Source of the DNA: Tectiglobus sp965215755
Lineage (GTDB): Bacteria > Pseudomonadota > Alphaproteobacteria > Rhizobiales > Hyphomicrobiaceae
NCBI GenBank assembly: GCA_965215755.1
Contig: OZ244119.1
Location: 2,046,001 to 2,110,000, forward strand
DNA length: 64,000 nt
Direction: 5' to 3'
This document shows positions 45,335 through 54,987 of the stretch, in pieces (the first letter of the stretch is position 1; every line of letters starts with the position of its first letter). Made by a program: the position numbers and the translations under genes. Under the pieces are notes generated by a model. It was not told the origin of the DNA. It ran no database searches and saw only the letters and a list, made by a program, of their open reading frames with translations.

Positions 45335-45835
45335 ATGTCTAAATTCAGTAAGTTGTTGATCGTAAGTGGTATTTTTGCAGCTCCTCTGGCTGTGTCGATG
45401 CTGGTGGTATCGCCAGGGATAGCGCAGGATACAGCAGGTGGACGCTACACCATGCACCAGACGGATGATGGAATGGTGCGCCTTGATACGCAGACCGGCG
45501 CTGTATCATTGTGCAGCAAATCGGGCGATGCCTGGGCCTGTAAGCCGATGTCTGATGACCGCGCCAGCAGCAAAGAACTTGATCGCCTGCAGAAGGAAAA
45601 CTCTGAGTTGCGGGCCGAGGTTAAACGGCTGGACAAGATGCTTGGCGTTGATGGAACGAAGCCGAATAGCGAGATCGATCCACCGCGACCTGGTGGAGAG
45701 AAGCATTCGTTCCGACTTCCAAACGAGAAAGAAGTTGACCAGGCGCTGGATTACTTTGAGCGCATGCTTCGTAAATTCCAGGACCGACTGAAGAAGCTGG
45801 AGCAAGGACAAGGCGAGCAGCCGAAGCAGTTGTAG
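45335..45835 (+). CDS. Exported coiled-coil protein of unknown function
   Basis: A 166-residue protein with a signal peptide (LLIVSGIFAAPLAVSMLVVS, cleavage near IAQD). A short domain with CSKSGDAWACKPM follows, and then two heptad-rich helices (LDRLQKENSELRAEVKRLDKML and a second near 130-155), indicating a periplasmic coiled coil. No family was recognised. The ATG at 45335 follows AGGAGGG by 11 bases; the longer frame to 45191 has no support. It is divergent from the PodJ-like gene, so a part in envelope organisation is possible but unproven. Confidence 0.75.
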   Translation: MSKFSKLLIVSGIFAAPLAVSMLVVSPGIAQDTAGGRYTMHQTDDGMVRLDTQTGAVSLCSKSGDAWACKPMSDDRASSKELDRLQKENSELRAEVKRLDKMLGVDGTKPNSEIDPPRPGGEKHSFRLPNEKEVDQALDYFERMLRKFQDRLKKLEQGQGEQPKQL

Positions 45836-45957
45836 TTCATCGTACTCGAGGTGGAACCGTAAAGCCGGTGTTCACCGTGATTGGACAGATGAGCGCCAAC
45901 TTGTCTGGATAGTGCGCCGTTGTTTGCGGTTTCACAACGATTGACAGAGGTGCGTGG

Positions 45958-46389
45958 ATGCTGACGCAGGCCCAAACGGAGATTTCAATCTCCACCCGCG
46001 ATCCAGGCTTTGTCGACATGACGCAGGCTGCAGCTGCTTGGCTTCGCGAGATTGGAGCTGGCGACGGTCTGCTGACCGCGTTCATCCGACATACCTCAGC
46101 GTCGCTGACCGTGCAGGAAAATGCCGATCCTGATGTCCAGTCGGATTTGCTTGTCGCTTTGGATGCTCTCGCACCGCGCAATGCGTATTATGCGCATAGC
46201 AGTGAGGGCCCCGATGATATGCCAAGCCATATCAAGTCGCTGCTGTCGTCGACGTCGCTGCAGATTCCGGTCAATGGTGGCCGGATGGTGCTTGGTATCT
46301 GGCAGGCTATTTATCTGATCGAGCATCGTGACGGCGCCCGGCAGCGCCAGATTGCTCTCCATTTCATAGGCGAACTCGCTTCAACGTGA
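45958..46389 (+). CDS. yjbQ: YjbQ-family (UPF0047) protein
   Basis: A 143-residue UPF0047/YjbQ protein. The family core is seen: DAGDGLLTAFIRHTSASLTVQENADPDV and GEGPDDMPSHIKS, then LGIWQAIYLIEHRD. Members have been reported to possess weak thiamine-phosphate synthase activity and are sometimes annotated as secondary thiamine-phosphate synthase; the biological role is unclear. It has the usual length and follows the preceding gene by about 120 bp. It runs convergent with the aminopeptidase gene. Confidence 0.9.
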   Translation: MLTQAQTEISISTRDPGFVDMTQAAAAWLREIGAGDGLLTAFIRHTSASLTVQENADPDVQSDLLVALDALAPRNAYYAHSSEGPDDMPSHIKSLLSSTSLQIPVNGGRMVLGIWQAIYLIEHRDGARQRQIALHFIGELAST

Positions 46390-46439
46390 AGGCGCATCGG
46401 GTCATGGCGTTCGGTCAAGGCTGGCGAATAAGCTCATCA

Positions 46440-47414
46440 CTAAGTCTGCGCGGATGCCTGTGTTGCTGAAACCAATTCGTGGATCGTCCCAGCCTCACTC
46501 ATGGCGTGTCCTGAATCCTGCACGATCGTCAGCTTGGATCCCGGCCATGCCGTATGAAGTGCCCAGGCATTCGCCAGTGGTGTCACAACATCATACCGGC
46601 CATGCACGATGCTGCTGGGAATAGCGTGCGCCCGGTGCAGATTGTCGAGTATCCAGTTGTCAGAATCCAGGAAGCCGGCGTGATAGAAATAGTGGCATTC
46701 GATGCGGGCAAACGCCAAGGCGTACTGGTTGGAGATCATGTTCTTGTCGCGCCGCGGATTGGGCATGAGGGAGACGGTGCTGCCTTCCCATTGACTCCAT
46801 GCCTTGGCTGCGGCGAGCTGGATACTGCGGTCGGACGACGTCAAACGTTTGTAGAAGGCGCCGACAACATCGTGGCGTTCGTTGTCGGGTAACACTGAAA
46901 TGAAGTCTTCGTAATAGTCCGGAAACAATGCATTGCAGCCCTGGCTATAAAACCAATCGATCTCTTTCCTGCGCAACAGGAAGATGCCGCGTAGGATCAA
47001 TCCGCTGACACGTTCCGGATGGCTGATCGCGTAGATCAGCGACAGCGTTGAGCCCCATGATCCACCAAACAACTGCCACGCCTCGACCGAGAGGTGCTTG
47101 CGAAGGTGTTCGATGTCGTTCACCAGATCCCATGTTGTGTTCTGGCGCAATTCAGCGTGCGGGGTTGAGCGGCCGCAACCACGTTGATCGAACAGGATGA
47201 TGCGGTACTTCTCAGGGTCATGAAAACGGCGCATCAACGGGTTGCTTCCACCGCCCGGTCCACCATGCACCATCAGTACCGGCAGGCCTTTCGGATTGCC
47301 GCATTCCTCGTAGTAGATTTCATGGATGTCCGAGACTTTGATGCGGCCTGTCGTGTGGGCTGCCAAAGGAGGAAACAGATTCAATCTGTTTGATGCTCGT
47401 GTGTGATTGTCCAT
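46440..47414 (-). CDS. pip: Prolyl aminopeptidase (S33)
   Basis: Alpha/beta-hydrolase of 324 residues that removes N-terminal proline from peptides in the cytoplasm. The oxyanion segment HGGPGGG (50-56), FDQRGCGRS, and the nucleophile elbow GGSWGS (S119) are present; the late Asp (GRYDVVTP) and His (DSGHAMSE) complete the triad. The length matches the family and the start gives the normal N-terminus. A long inverted repeat lies upstream (47537-47590). Confidence 0.95.
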   Translation of the reverse strand: MDNHTRASNRLNLFPPLAAHTTGRIKVSDIHEIYYEECGNPKGLPVLMVHGGPGGGSNPLMRRFHDPEKYRIILFDQRGCGRSTPHAELRQNTTWDLVNDIEHLRKHLSVEAWQLFGGSWGSTLSLIYAISHPERVSGLILRGIFLLRRKEIDWFYSQGCNALFPDYYEDFISVLPDNERHDVVGAFYKRLTSSDRSIQLAAAKAWSQWEGSTVSLMPNPRRDKNMISNQYALAFARIECHYFYHAGFLDSDNWILDNLHRAHAIPSSIVHGRYDVVTPLANAWALHTAWPGSKLTIVQDSGHAMSEAGTIHELVSATQASAQT

Positions 47415-47536
47415 CCGCGGATCTAGACCTGTTTCCGAACATCTCTGATGCGGTTTGGCATGCCAGAGTATGATTCTATTTGGATTGCTTTGGAATTCGT
47501 CATTGCTGTGGGTTGGCTCGGGCTTATTCGAAACAG

Positions 47537-47590
47537 AACATGTCCGGTGTTGGCCACGCGTGCGTCACTGATCGTGCTGCCGGACATGTT
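47537..47590. repeat. Long inverted repeat upstream of pip
   Basis: Two perfect 11-bp arms (47537-47547 and 47580-47590; AACATGTCCGG and its complement) with a 32-base spacer. It lies between the symporter stop and the pip start, both on the minus strand. It might be a terminator-like hairpin for the symporter transcript or a regulatory site of pip; the lack of a T-run argues against an intrinsic terminator. Confidence 0.65.
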
Positions 47591-47641
47591 TCACTCATAG
47601 TCTGATACCGATCGGTTCTTATTCTAACAGTCATCTGACAA

Positions 47642-49486
47642 TCATCCAGCATGCTGTGTTTTCCGATCTTTCAGGCGTTGCAATCTTTGTTCTCGATCAA
47701 AAATTGTCTCTCCGCCGGGTATCCTGATGTCGCGTACGCTGTCTTGCACATGTTTCGAGGGAGAGGCGCCAAACTTGGACAACAGAACGGCGGTGGCAAA
47801 CGCCGGGATCGCGCCGAGTGTCCCAACCAGTTCAGAGGGCACTGGGAGCAATGCTGAATTGCTGGTCATGATCGCCAAGATAGAGACGGCAAAGCCCACA
47901 CAAACAGAGAGAGAGGCTGCTGCGCTATTCATGCGTTTCCACCAGATTGAGAGCACGATGACCGGGAATGCGGTTGCCGCACTGATCGAGAGTGCCCAGA
48001 AGAACAATTGCAGTGGATCAGACGTGACAAACCTTGAAAAGACAATTGCAAGAATGATCACCGCGATGATGCCGACCCGAGCTGTCCAAAGGCGGCGTGA
48101 TGGATTTTCAGGTCGGCGGCTGAGGCCGAAAACAATATCTTCGGTGAGGATTGTCGCTAAGGCGAAGGCGGTCGAGCCAATGGCAGCCAGTGCTGCTGCG
48201 ATCGCGCCTGCTAAGAGAAGATGCAGGACAATCGAGGGAAACTCAGCTGCAGCGGGAATAGCAAAAAGAACGCTATCGCGATCAAATCGGATGTCAGTCA
48301 ACGCAAGCACCGAAACCGAACTATTGATGCCGACATCACCCGAAGCCATCAATGCGTGAAACCAAAGTGGAAGTGTTTCAGCCGTCTGACCGACGATGTC
48401 CTGCATGACGATGTTGCGCAGAAACACGGCCAGAGCTGACAGCGTCAAAAAGACAACGCCGATGAAGAACACGCTCCAAGCCAGTGACTTTCGAGCTTCA
48501 TAGACGCCGATTGTGGTGCCGCATCGCGGTAGCAACCAGGGTGCGCTGGCAATGCCGAGGGCAACTGTAAGTGTCGTCAATGCAAAACTGAGCGAGCCGA
48601 CATTTGTATGAGGCTCGGCAATGCGCTGCTGGATCGCATTCAGACCTACTCCGGCCCAATCCAGTGCGAGCGGTGACAGGTGCTCAACCGGGACCTGCTG
48701 TGCGAATTCCATGCGGCCGACATCGCGTAGTACCGGCCCATAGCTCAACTGCGCCAGCGGCAGATTGGTTTCAATCACTCCAAGCATCGCTACCGGAACG
48801 ATAATGGCCAGCAGCACAGTTATGGCTTGTGCAGCTCCGACCCATCCCAGGGAGCGCATGCCGCCAATGGCTACGGTGGCTGCCAGGAACAGCGCGAGAA
48901 CCGTTGCGCTTTGGTTTGATGACGCATTCACGAGCATCGCAATCGCCCGGTCGGCCATCTGCAATTCGGCCGCGAGGAGCAAGAGCATTGGAACAGAGAA
49001 TGCGGCCGCTGCAACAACTCTTAAGGTGCCGTTGTCAAATCTGTTGCCAAGGTAAGACGGTGCAGTATAGCCACCATACTTCCGGATGAAGGGGGCGACC
49101 ATGGTTGCCATCAGCACGAAGCCAGTCGTCAAACCAATGACAATGCACCACACATCGAAGCCGTTGAGAAAGAACAGGCCCGTTACTGTCATCATGCCGA
49201 GGCCGCCAACGGATACAACAGCCATCACCAGGCCATTGTAGACGGCGGGCACGCGGCGACCGGCTGCGAAGAACTCGCTTAGGGTATTTGTGTATGATGA
49301 AATCGCGATCGTCACGAACAGTGCGATCGGGAGCACAAGCACAGCATTGCGGATGATGATGTTGGCGACGCCGAGCAATTCGAAGATCAGCAGGACAAGG
49401 AAGATGCTGATCAACAGGCTGGCGAAAATACTGAAGTATATTCCCAGCTTTGGATTGACGAGGCGTGTGCGGTGTATCGTGGCCAT
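47642..49486 (-). CDS. Sodium/solute symporter (SSS family), large subunit
   Basis: A 614-residue SSS transporter with about thirteen hydrophobic helices. SEFFAAGRRVPAVYNGLVMAVVSVGG at the N-terminus and GGYTAPSYLGNRF are typical of the VC_2705/ActP-like branch, which carries acetate or other small monocarboxylates. It is preceded on the same strand by a DUF4212 gene (55-bp gap), the partner subunit of this transporter branch. The adjacent regulator and CrbS-like kinase suggest acid- or acetate-dependent control. Confidence 0.9.
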   Translation of the reverse strand: MATIHRTRLVNPKLGIYFSIFASLLISIFLVLLIFELLGVANIIIRNAVLVLPIALFVTIAISSYTNTLSEFFAAGRRVPAVYNGLVMAVVSVGGLGMMTVTGLFFLNGFDVWCIVIGLTTGFVLMATMVAPFIRKYGGYTAPSYLGNRFDNGTLRVVAAAAFSVPMLLLLAAELQMADRAIAMLVNASSNQSATVLALFLAATVAIGGMRSLGWVGAAQAITVLLAIIVPVAMLGVIETNLPLAQLSYGPVLRDVGRMEFAQQVPVEHLSPLALDWAGVGLNAIQQRIAEPHTNVGSLSFALTTLTVALGIASAPWLLPRCGTTIGVYEARKSLAWSVFFIGVVFLTLSALAVFLRNIVMQDIVGQTAETLPLWFHALMASGDVGINSSVSVLALTDIRFDRDSVLFAIPAAAEFPSIVLHLLLAGAIAAALAAIGSTAFALATILTEDIVFGLSRRPENPSRRLWTARVGIIAVIILAIVFSRFVTSDPLQLFFWALSISAATAFPVIVLSIWWKRMNSAAASLSVCVGFAVSILAIMTSNSALLPVPSELVGTLGAIPAFATAVLLSKFGASPSKHVQDSVRDIRIPGGETIFDREQRLQRLKDRKTQHAG

Positions 49487-49541
49487 AGGCTGCCGTAAGA
49501 TCGAACTGTTTTAAGCGTGGGCTGGTGGGCGGGGCAGTTGC

Positions 49542-49802
49542 TTAAGAATCCTCATTGGCTCCGTGCCAATGATCGATGGAGTCCTGCCGGTTCATGTACG
49601 TGGCGATCGTGAAGATCGCGATGATCCAAAGGCCATGGCCAGCAAGGAAGTAACCCAGCGGGAAACCCAGGAACTTGTTGTGGTTTAAACTCTCCGCGTA
49701 AATCGGTAAGACGAATACGAGAAGCAGAAAAGGTAGCAAGCTGACGATAATCTGCAGTTTTGTATAGCGCCAGTATGGTTTGCGTTCGCCTTGATCAAGC
49801 AC
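49542..49802 (-). CDS. DUF4212 symporter small subunit
   Basis: An 86-residue protein with two membrane helices (about 14-35 and 47-66). WRYTKLQIIVSLLPFLLLVF, LGFPLGYFLAGHGLWI and IATYMNRQD match DUF4212, a partner of VC_2705-type sodium/solute symporters. The GTG start has AGGAAG upstream. It is the first gene of the operon with the large subunit. Confidence 0.92.
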   Translation of the reverse strand: MLDQGERKPYWRYTKLQIIVSLLPFLLLVFVLPIYAESLNHNKFLGFPLGYFLAGHGLWIIAIFTIATYMNRQDSIDHWHGANEDS

Positions 49803-50274
49803 TGTTGGTCTTCCTACCTGGCCTCATGGGCCGTCCTTAATTGTTCACCCGACAACGGATAATCCAGGAATAGGGCTGAAATTGAATCCTCATGTCGGCA
49901 CCTGGTCGATTGCTTTGGCACCCGAGGTGACCTTTCCAGCATTGACACTACCACCTGCGTTCGCATCTGTAATATGCGTTTTGCGCATGTTTCTGGGGAA
50001 TTGTCTTGCAACGGGACTGTTTGTCGGTTGGTTGGCGCCCTGAGAGGTGAGTCCAATCCTGCTGCGGTCCGGCGTGATTATTGCTTGCCGTATGCTGTCA
50101 AACGTTGCTTAAATGTTCTCCAGCGTGCCGGGCGATGCGGCCGATAGACGTCGCGTGGCTCGGTCGAAGTGATCCGGCAAATGGATAATAAGTGCAGAAG
50201 CATGAAGTTGATCATGTGCTCGCGGTGCCATCGCGCCGTGAAACTGCAGCTGGACCAGCCTGGGGAGGTGGAAG
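49803..50274. other. Intergenic region between symporter operon and regulator
   Basis: About 470 bp separating divergent transcripts. It should hold the promoter of the DUF4212/symporter operon and that of the response regulator. No clear repeat or operator was recognised; the frames here do not look coding. Confidence 0.4.
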
Positions 50275-50943
50275 ATGGCAACGGCGCAGCGCATCATCAT
50301 CGTGGATGATCATCCACTCTTTCGTGATGCGCTCAATGATTCACTGGTCAGTGCCTTTGGCGATCTTTCGACTCGGCAGTGCGGGTCGCTGCTTGAGCTG
50401 GTTGAGTTGCTGAAGGTGGACAGTGATGTCGATCTGATTTTGCTCGATCTCAATATGCCGGGTGTGCAGGGCTTCTCAGGCCTACTGTTTTTGCGAGCGC
50501 AATATCCTTCAATCCCGGTTCTCATCGTGTCAGCGACCGGCGATGCAGCCACGATTAATCGCGCTTTGCAATTTGGAGCATCGGGATTTGTTCCTAAATC
50601 GCGATCAATCGAAGAGATCCGTCGTGCCGTGCGTGTCGTCACGGAAGGTGAGATTTGGGTTCCACCGGACATCGATCTATCTCAAGCGAAGTCAAGCGAA
50701 GAGGAGGAGCTGGTTGCAAAGCTGGCGTCTTTGACGCCGCAGCAAGTGCGTGTGCTGGTAATGTTGGGAGATGGCCTGCTCAACAAGCAAATAGCCTATG
50801 AGCTTGGTGTTTCAGAGGCGACGATTAAAGCGCACGTTTCAGCCATCCTGCAAAAGCTGAATGTGGATAGCCGCACACAGGCTGTGATCGCAATCAATAA
50901 GCTCAGTACCTCTGAACAGTGGGCTCCGACGGCGGGCTCTTGA
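50275..50943 (+). CDS. LuxR-type (NarL family) response regulator, CrbR-like
   Basis: A 222-residue response regulator. The receiver domain has D11-D12 and the phosphoacceptor D58 (LLDLNMPG); the LuxR-type helix-turn-helix (about 148-205: LTPQQVRVLVMLGDGLLNKQIAYELGVSEATIKAHVSAILQKL) is complete. TGGGGAGG precedes the ATG. It lies beside the symporter operon and is convergent with a CrbS-like kinase gene, an arrangement like the CrbS-CrbR pair controlling acetate uptake and activation. That pairing is inferred from context. Confidence 0.9.
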   Translation: MATAQRIIIVDDHPLFRDALNDSLVSAFGDLSTRQCGSLLELVELLKVDSDVDLILLDLNMPGVQGFSGLLFLRAQYPSIPVLIVSATGDAATINRALQFGASGFVPKSRSIEEIRRAVRVVTEGEIWVPPDIDLSQAKSSEEEELVAKLASLTPQQVRVLVMLGDGLLNKQIAYELGVSEATIKAHVSAILQKLNVDSRTQAVIAINKLSTSEQWAPTAGS

Positions 50944-51000
50944 TCCGTTCAGTTCGAGCGAGCTTCATCTGAATTGCCCCAGCTGGTTTGTGAGGGGCCA

Positions 51001-54000
51001 TTACTCTGCAGCCAATGGACGCCTTGCGAGCCGGCTGATTGTTGCACGCAAGGCGCCTGCCTTGACCGGTTTTCTGAGGACCGGGATCTCGCGCTCTCTT
51101 AGTGTCCGATGAACTTCGGGTGAGTGATCTGCAGTGATGATCGCTGCTGGCAGGTCGGGACCGAGTACAGTGCGGAGCTTGGCAATGACGGCGTCACCCG
51201 TTACGTCGTGATCGAGGTGATAATCCGCGAGGACAATGTCGACGGAGTGGTCATGAGATTGAAGCCGTGAGAGGGCTTCGTCGCCGGACCGCGCGGTAGT
51301 TACGATGCATTGCCACCCGCTCAACAATGTCGCCATTCCGTCGAGGACTTCAGCTTCATTGTCGATGCAAAGGACATGGATGCCATTCAAAGCAAATACT
51401 GGATTAACGACGGGTTTGATGGGCTCTGTCGGAGCTTCGACCTGTTGCAGGCGTACAAAGAAGCACGAACCCTGACCCGGGGTAGAACGCAGTCCAACAT
51501 GATGATCCAGCATGCGACCAATGCGGTCCACGATTGATAGGCCCAGGCCCATGCCACGGCCAGAACTGGCTGAAGAATCGAGACGATGAAATTCTTTGAA
51601 TATCTCAGCCCGTCGGGCGGCGTGAATGCCCGGACCGGTGTCCAAGACCTGAACTTCAATGAGGCCGACGCGGTGTCTAACGCCGACGAGGACCTTGCCT
51701 TGGCTCGTGTATCGAATTGCGTTTGAAATCAGGTTCTGGAGGAGGCGGTGAAGCAATTGGGGGTCCGAGCGCACCCAGCTCGACGATGGGATGACTTCGA
51801 ACTCCAGTCCCTTCTTGCGCGTAATGGGATCGAATTCGACCCGCAGCCGTTCCAGGACACTTGCAAGGCTGACAGGCTGGATGTCCGCTTCCAGGCGACC
51901 GGCATCCATTCTTGAGAGATCAACCAGTGTTTGGAGGATCTCTTCGACAGCAATCAACGAGGCGTCAATGCTTTGCGCAATCCTTGCGTCGTCAGCAGCG
52001 AGTGGCCGCTCCAGAAGTGAGCTGGTGTACAAGCGCGCCGCGTTCATGGGTTGCAGAAGATCATGACTGGCAGCAGCGATGAAGCGCGTCTTGTCGAGGT
52101 TGAGTTCATCAGCTTTGCGCTTGGCGAGTTCGAGCGCTTCGTTCACTTTGACGAGTTCTGCTGTGCGCTCGCGAACCCGCTGTTCAAGCGTCAGGTTGAC
52201 ACGTTCAAGTGCGTTGGCTGAACGAACCCTGTCGCCGATGTCGAGGTAAGTCGTGACAATCCCGCCTTGCGGCATCTCCGACGTTCGAAACTCGATGATC
52301 CTCTCGCCATCCTGGAAGTGTTCCTGGAAGGTTTGATGTTGTAGGGTCATTTGTGTGAGGCGATTGGCGACCAGATTGTCGACATTGCCAGCGCCAAAGT
52401 CACCGCGTTCGGCGCAGGCCCGGAGGATGTGATCAAGCGGGACGCCGACCTTGCCAAGATCGGGTGGTAAATCCAGCAGCTGTCGGAATTGCCGGTTCCA
52501 GCAAATCAGCTTGTTGTTGCGATCGAAGACACTGATGCCATGGCGGACCTGATCGAGCGCCGATTGCAGAAGATCGCGATTGTACTGCAGTGCTTCTGAG
52601 GCGTCATCAAGCAAGCGAAGGGCAGATTTGTTACTGACATCGCCGCGCCGCAACATCAAGGACATGACCAGGCGCGCGGAGGCGGCACCAATCACGCGGG
52701 ACAGCAGATGTTCGGTGAACCGCAGTGTTTGAATGTCGGCTTCCGCTTGGGGATCGTTTGGAAGACCATTGTCTTCAAGAAAATCCCTAAACGAGCGTTC
52801 GGCGCGTTCGGGTCCCATGTAGCGGGCTGCTGTTGATTGAAGGTCGCCGATCAGAATGGAACTGCGCCACAGGCGAAAAGAGGGCTGCTGGCCGAGATCG
52901 ATTGTTTCGTTGTCAATGAAGACATGCGCCTGGAGGCGCTCGATCGGCTCTGGTGTATGCAGTAATGAGACTGTGATGTAGGCCGTGATGTTCGCTCCAA
53001 GGCTCCAAAAAACACCATGTGGCAGTTGTTCAAATTCAAGGAAGAACAAGGCCTGGGGTTTGAGGATGGCGATGCCAAACGGGCCCTCGGTCAATAAGGT
53101 GTAAGGCATCCAGCCGGCCTGCACGATCCACGGCACGACAAGTGTGTAAGCCCAGACCGCAGTTCCCACCAGTATGCCCGCAATCGCGCCGCGGGCGGTC
53201 GCTCTGTGCCAAACCAAGCCACCAAAAAAGGCGGGCGCGAGTTGGGCGATGGCGGCGAACGCAATTAGACCGATGGCGGCCAGATTACCGACGCCCCCGA
53301 CAGTTCTATAGACCGCGTAACACATCAACAGGATCACGACGATCGAGGCGCGCCGAGCGTAGATCAGGAAGCTTGGGAAATTGTAGTGGGTGGGTGTGCC
53401 CGTTCTGCTTTGACGTAGCAGCAAGGGGACGATGAAGCCGTTACAGACCATGATCGAAAGAGCCACAGTCTCCACGACAACCATGGCGGTCGCAGCAGAC
53501 AGGCCACCGACGAATGCGATTGTCGTAATCGCGCTGGCGCCCTGCGACATCGGAATTGACAGAACGTACATATCGGAGACGGCTGTGTGCTGAGGTATGA
53601 GTATCAGACCGGCTGCTGCGATCGGTACAACGAAGAGATTGATCAAAATGAGATAAAGAGGAAGGAGCCAGCTTGCCCGTCTGATTTCCTGTTCGGAGTG
53701 GTTCTCGACGACAGTTACGTGGAACTGGCGCGGAAGCAGCAGGATACAGATGAAGCTGAGAAGGCCTACTGTCAGTAGCGTACTACCGCTGATGGAGACA
53801 TTGCGGAGATGTTGCGTCTCAGGACTGGTCCGGAAGGCTTCAATGAAAGCCGTCGGGCCACCAAAGGCGTAGAACACCACAAAAAAGCCAACCGCCAGAA
53901 AGGCCATCAACTTCACGAGCGACTCGCCTGCGATCGCAAGCATGAGTCCATCCTGATGCTCTGTGGCATCGATATGCCGGGTGCCGAACAGCACGGTGAA

Positions 54001-54576
54001 GAGGGCCAGAATAACAGTGATCGCGAGTCCGATCTCTATTGGGAAATTGAATGCAAAAGGGGCCGCATTGATTTCTGATGCCGCACTGTTGCTCAGCGTT
54101 TCGATTGAGACGACAATCGCTTTGATCTGGAGTGCGATGTAAGGCAGCGTACCGGCGACCAGGACGCCGGTGACCAAACCCGCAACAACCGGGCTTTTGC
54201 CATATCGAGACGCCAGAAAGTCTGCAACGGAAGTGATGTTTTGCGCTTTGGCGAGGCGCACGGTCCGAAGAATGATCGGGCCACCGACTGTGAACATCAA
54301 GATTGGCCCGATGTAGACTGCGAGAAAGTCATACCCGGTTGTCGAGGCCCAGCCGACACTTCCGAAGAATGTCCAGGATGAGCAGTAGACCGCGATTGAG
54401 AGTGCATAAATGAGAGGTCGGCCATCGCTGCGCTGACGTGAGCGGAGCCAATAGTCACCGGCCCAAGCGACAAGGAACAGCAGGCCAAGATAGGCGATGG
54501 CGAGTGTCCAGATGAGTTGGCCGTCTAGCATGCTGATCGATGTGCCGTCACTGTGAAGCGGATTCGCCAATGACAT
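51001..54576 (-). CDS. Hybrid sensor histidine kinase with SSS transporter domain (CrbS-like)
   Basis: A protein of about 1191 residues. The first roughly 490 residues form a sodium/solute-symporter-like domain of about thirteen helices. A PAS-like domain follows (about 640-760, RHGISVFDRNNKLICWNRQF), then a coiled coil, a HisKA domain with the H-box ASHDLLQP (H near 840), an HATPase domain (NLISNAIRYT, DTGPGI, GMGLGLSIV) and a C-terminal receiver (VLCIDNEAEV, phosphoacceptor in DIVLADYHLD near 1118). This order matches CrbS/CbrA-type kinases. The ATG at 54576 was chosen; an adjacent TTG exists. The convergent regulator is the probable partner. Confidence 0.92.
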   Translation of the reverse strand: MSLANPLHSDGTSISMLDGQLIWTLAIAYLGLLFLVAWAGDYWLRSRQRSDGRPLIYALSIAVYCSSWTFFGSVGWASTTGYDFLAVYIGPILMFTVGGPIILRTVRLAKAQNITSVADFLASRYGKSPVVAGLVTGVLVAGTLPYIALQIKAIVVSIETLSNSAASEINAAPFAFNFPIEIGLAITVILALFTVLFGTRHIDATEHQDGLMLAIAGESLVKLMAFLAVGFFVVFYAFGGPTAFIEAFRTSPETQHLRNVSISGSTLLTVGLLSFICILLLPRQFHVTVVENHSEQEIRRASWLLPLYLILINLFVVPIAAAGLILIPQHTAVSDMYVLSIPMSQGASAITTIAFVGGLSAATAMVVVETVALSIMVCNGFIVPLLLRQSRTGTPTHYNFPSFLIYARRASIVVILLMCYAVYRTVGGVGNLAAIGLIAFAAIAQLAPAFFGGLVWHRATARGAIAGILVGTAVWAYTLVVPWIVQAGWMPYTLLTEGPFGIAILKPQALFFLEFEQLPHGVFWSLGANITAYITVSLLHTPEPIERLQAHVFIDNETIDLGQQPSFRLWRSSILIGDLQSTAARYMGPERAERSFRDFLEDNGLPNDPQAEADIQTLRFTEHLLSRVIGAASARLVMSLMLRRGDVSNKSALRLLDDASEALQYNRDLLQSALDQVRHGISVFDRNNKLICWNRQFRQLLDLPPDLGKVGVPLDHILRACAERGDFGAGNVDNLVANRLTQMTLQHQTFQEHFQDGERIIEFRTSEMPQGGIVTTYLDIGDRVRSANALERVNLTLEQRVRERTAELVKVNEALELAKRKADELNLDKTRFIAAASHDLLQPMNAARLYTSSLLERPLAADDARIAQSIDASLIAVEEILQTLVDLSRMDAGRLEADIQPVSLASVLERLRVEFDPITRKKGLEFEVIPSSSWVRSDPQLLHRLLQNLISNAIRYTSQGKVLVGVRHRVGLIEVQVLDTGPGIHAARRAEIFKEFHRLDSSASSGRGMGLGLSIVDRIGRMLDHHVGLRSTPGQGSCFFVRLQQVEAPTEPIKPVVNPVFALNGIHVLCIDNEAEVLDGMATLLSGWQCIVTTARSGDEALSRLQSHDHSVDIVLADYHLDHDVTGDAVIAKLRTVLGPDLPAAIITADHSPEVHRTLREREIPVLRKPVKAGALRATISRLARRPLAAE

Positions 54577-54987
54577 CAAAGGCTAAGCGCTGCTGGTGTG
54601 TATCGGTTTAGTATGGCTACGTCCCAATCAGAGGCAAGACAAAAGTTTCATATTTGCAATTGGGTTTGCCATATCGATTGCCTGATTGACTTGGATTCGG
54701 AATGACAGTTTCCGCGCATAACTCGGTCTTTCGTCTGGCGCTTCGCCGGCGGCTTTGGCAATCGTCTTGCTCGAGTGGAAACAAAGCAACGCGGCTCTAT
54801 CTGGAATTGGAGTGATTCCGATTGATGGCGCAAAGTTGTTCCATTCTTAAGTGCCGATCGGTCGGTGTTTTCTGTTGGAACTCTCAGCATTGTTTCCAAT
54901 CAGAGCACGATGATCCTAACCGAATCTGTTTCGGTGGTTGAAACGGCATGTCGTCAACAGGCTGGGGACTGGAGAGGAATTAGCTCA
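54577..54987. other. Intergenic region upstream of mscL
   Basis: About 410 bp between the kinase gene and mscL, carrying divergent promoters. No gene, clear operator or hairpin is seen. Frames crossing it have no recognisable similarity. Confidence 0.4.

Noticed and set aside
49814..50056. 80-codon minus-strand frame in the symporter/regulator gap
   Set aside because: Composition and lack of any motif or Shine-Dalgarno suggest a chance frame within a promoter region.
54648..54899. Minus-strand frame upstream of mscL
   Set aside because: Low-complexity basic translation without family features; overlaps the likely mscL promoter.
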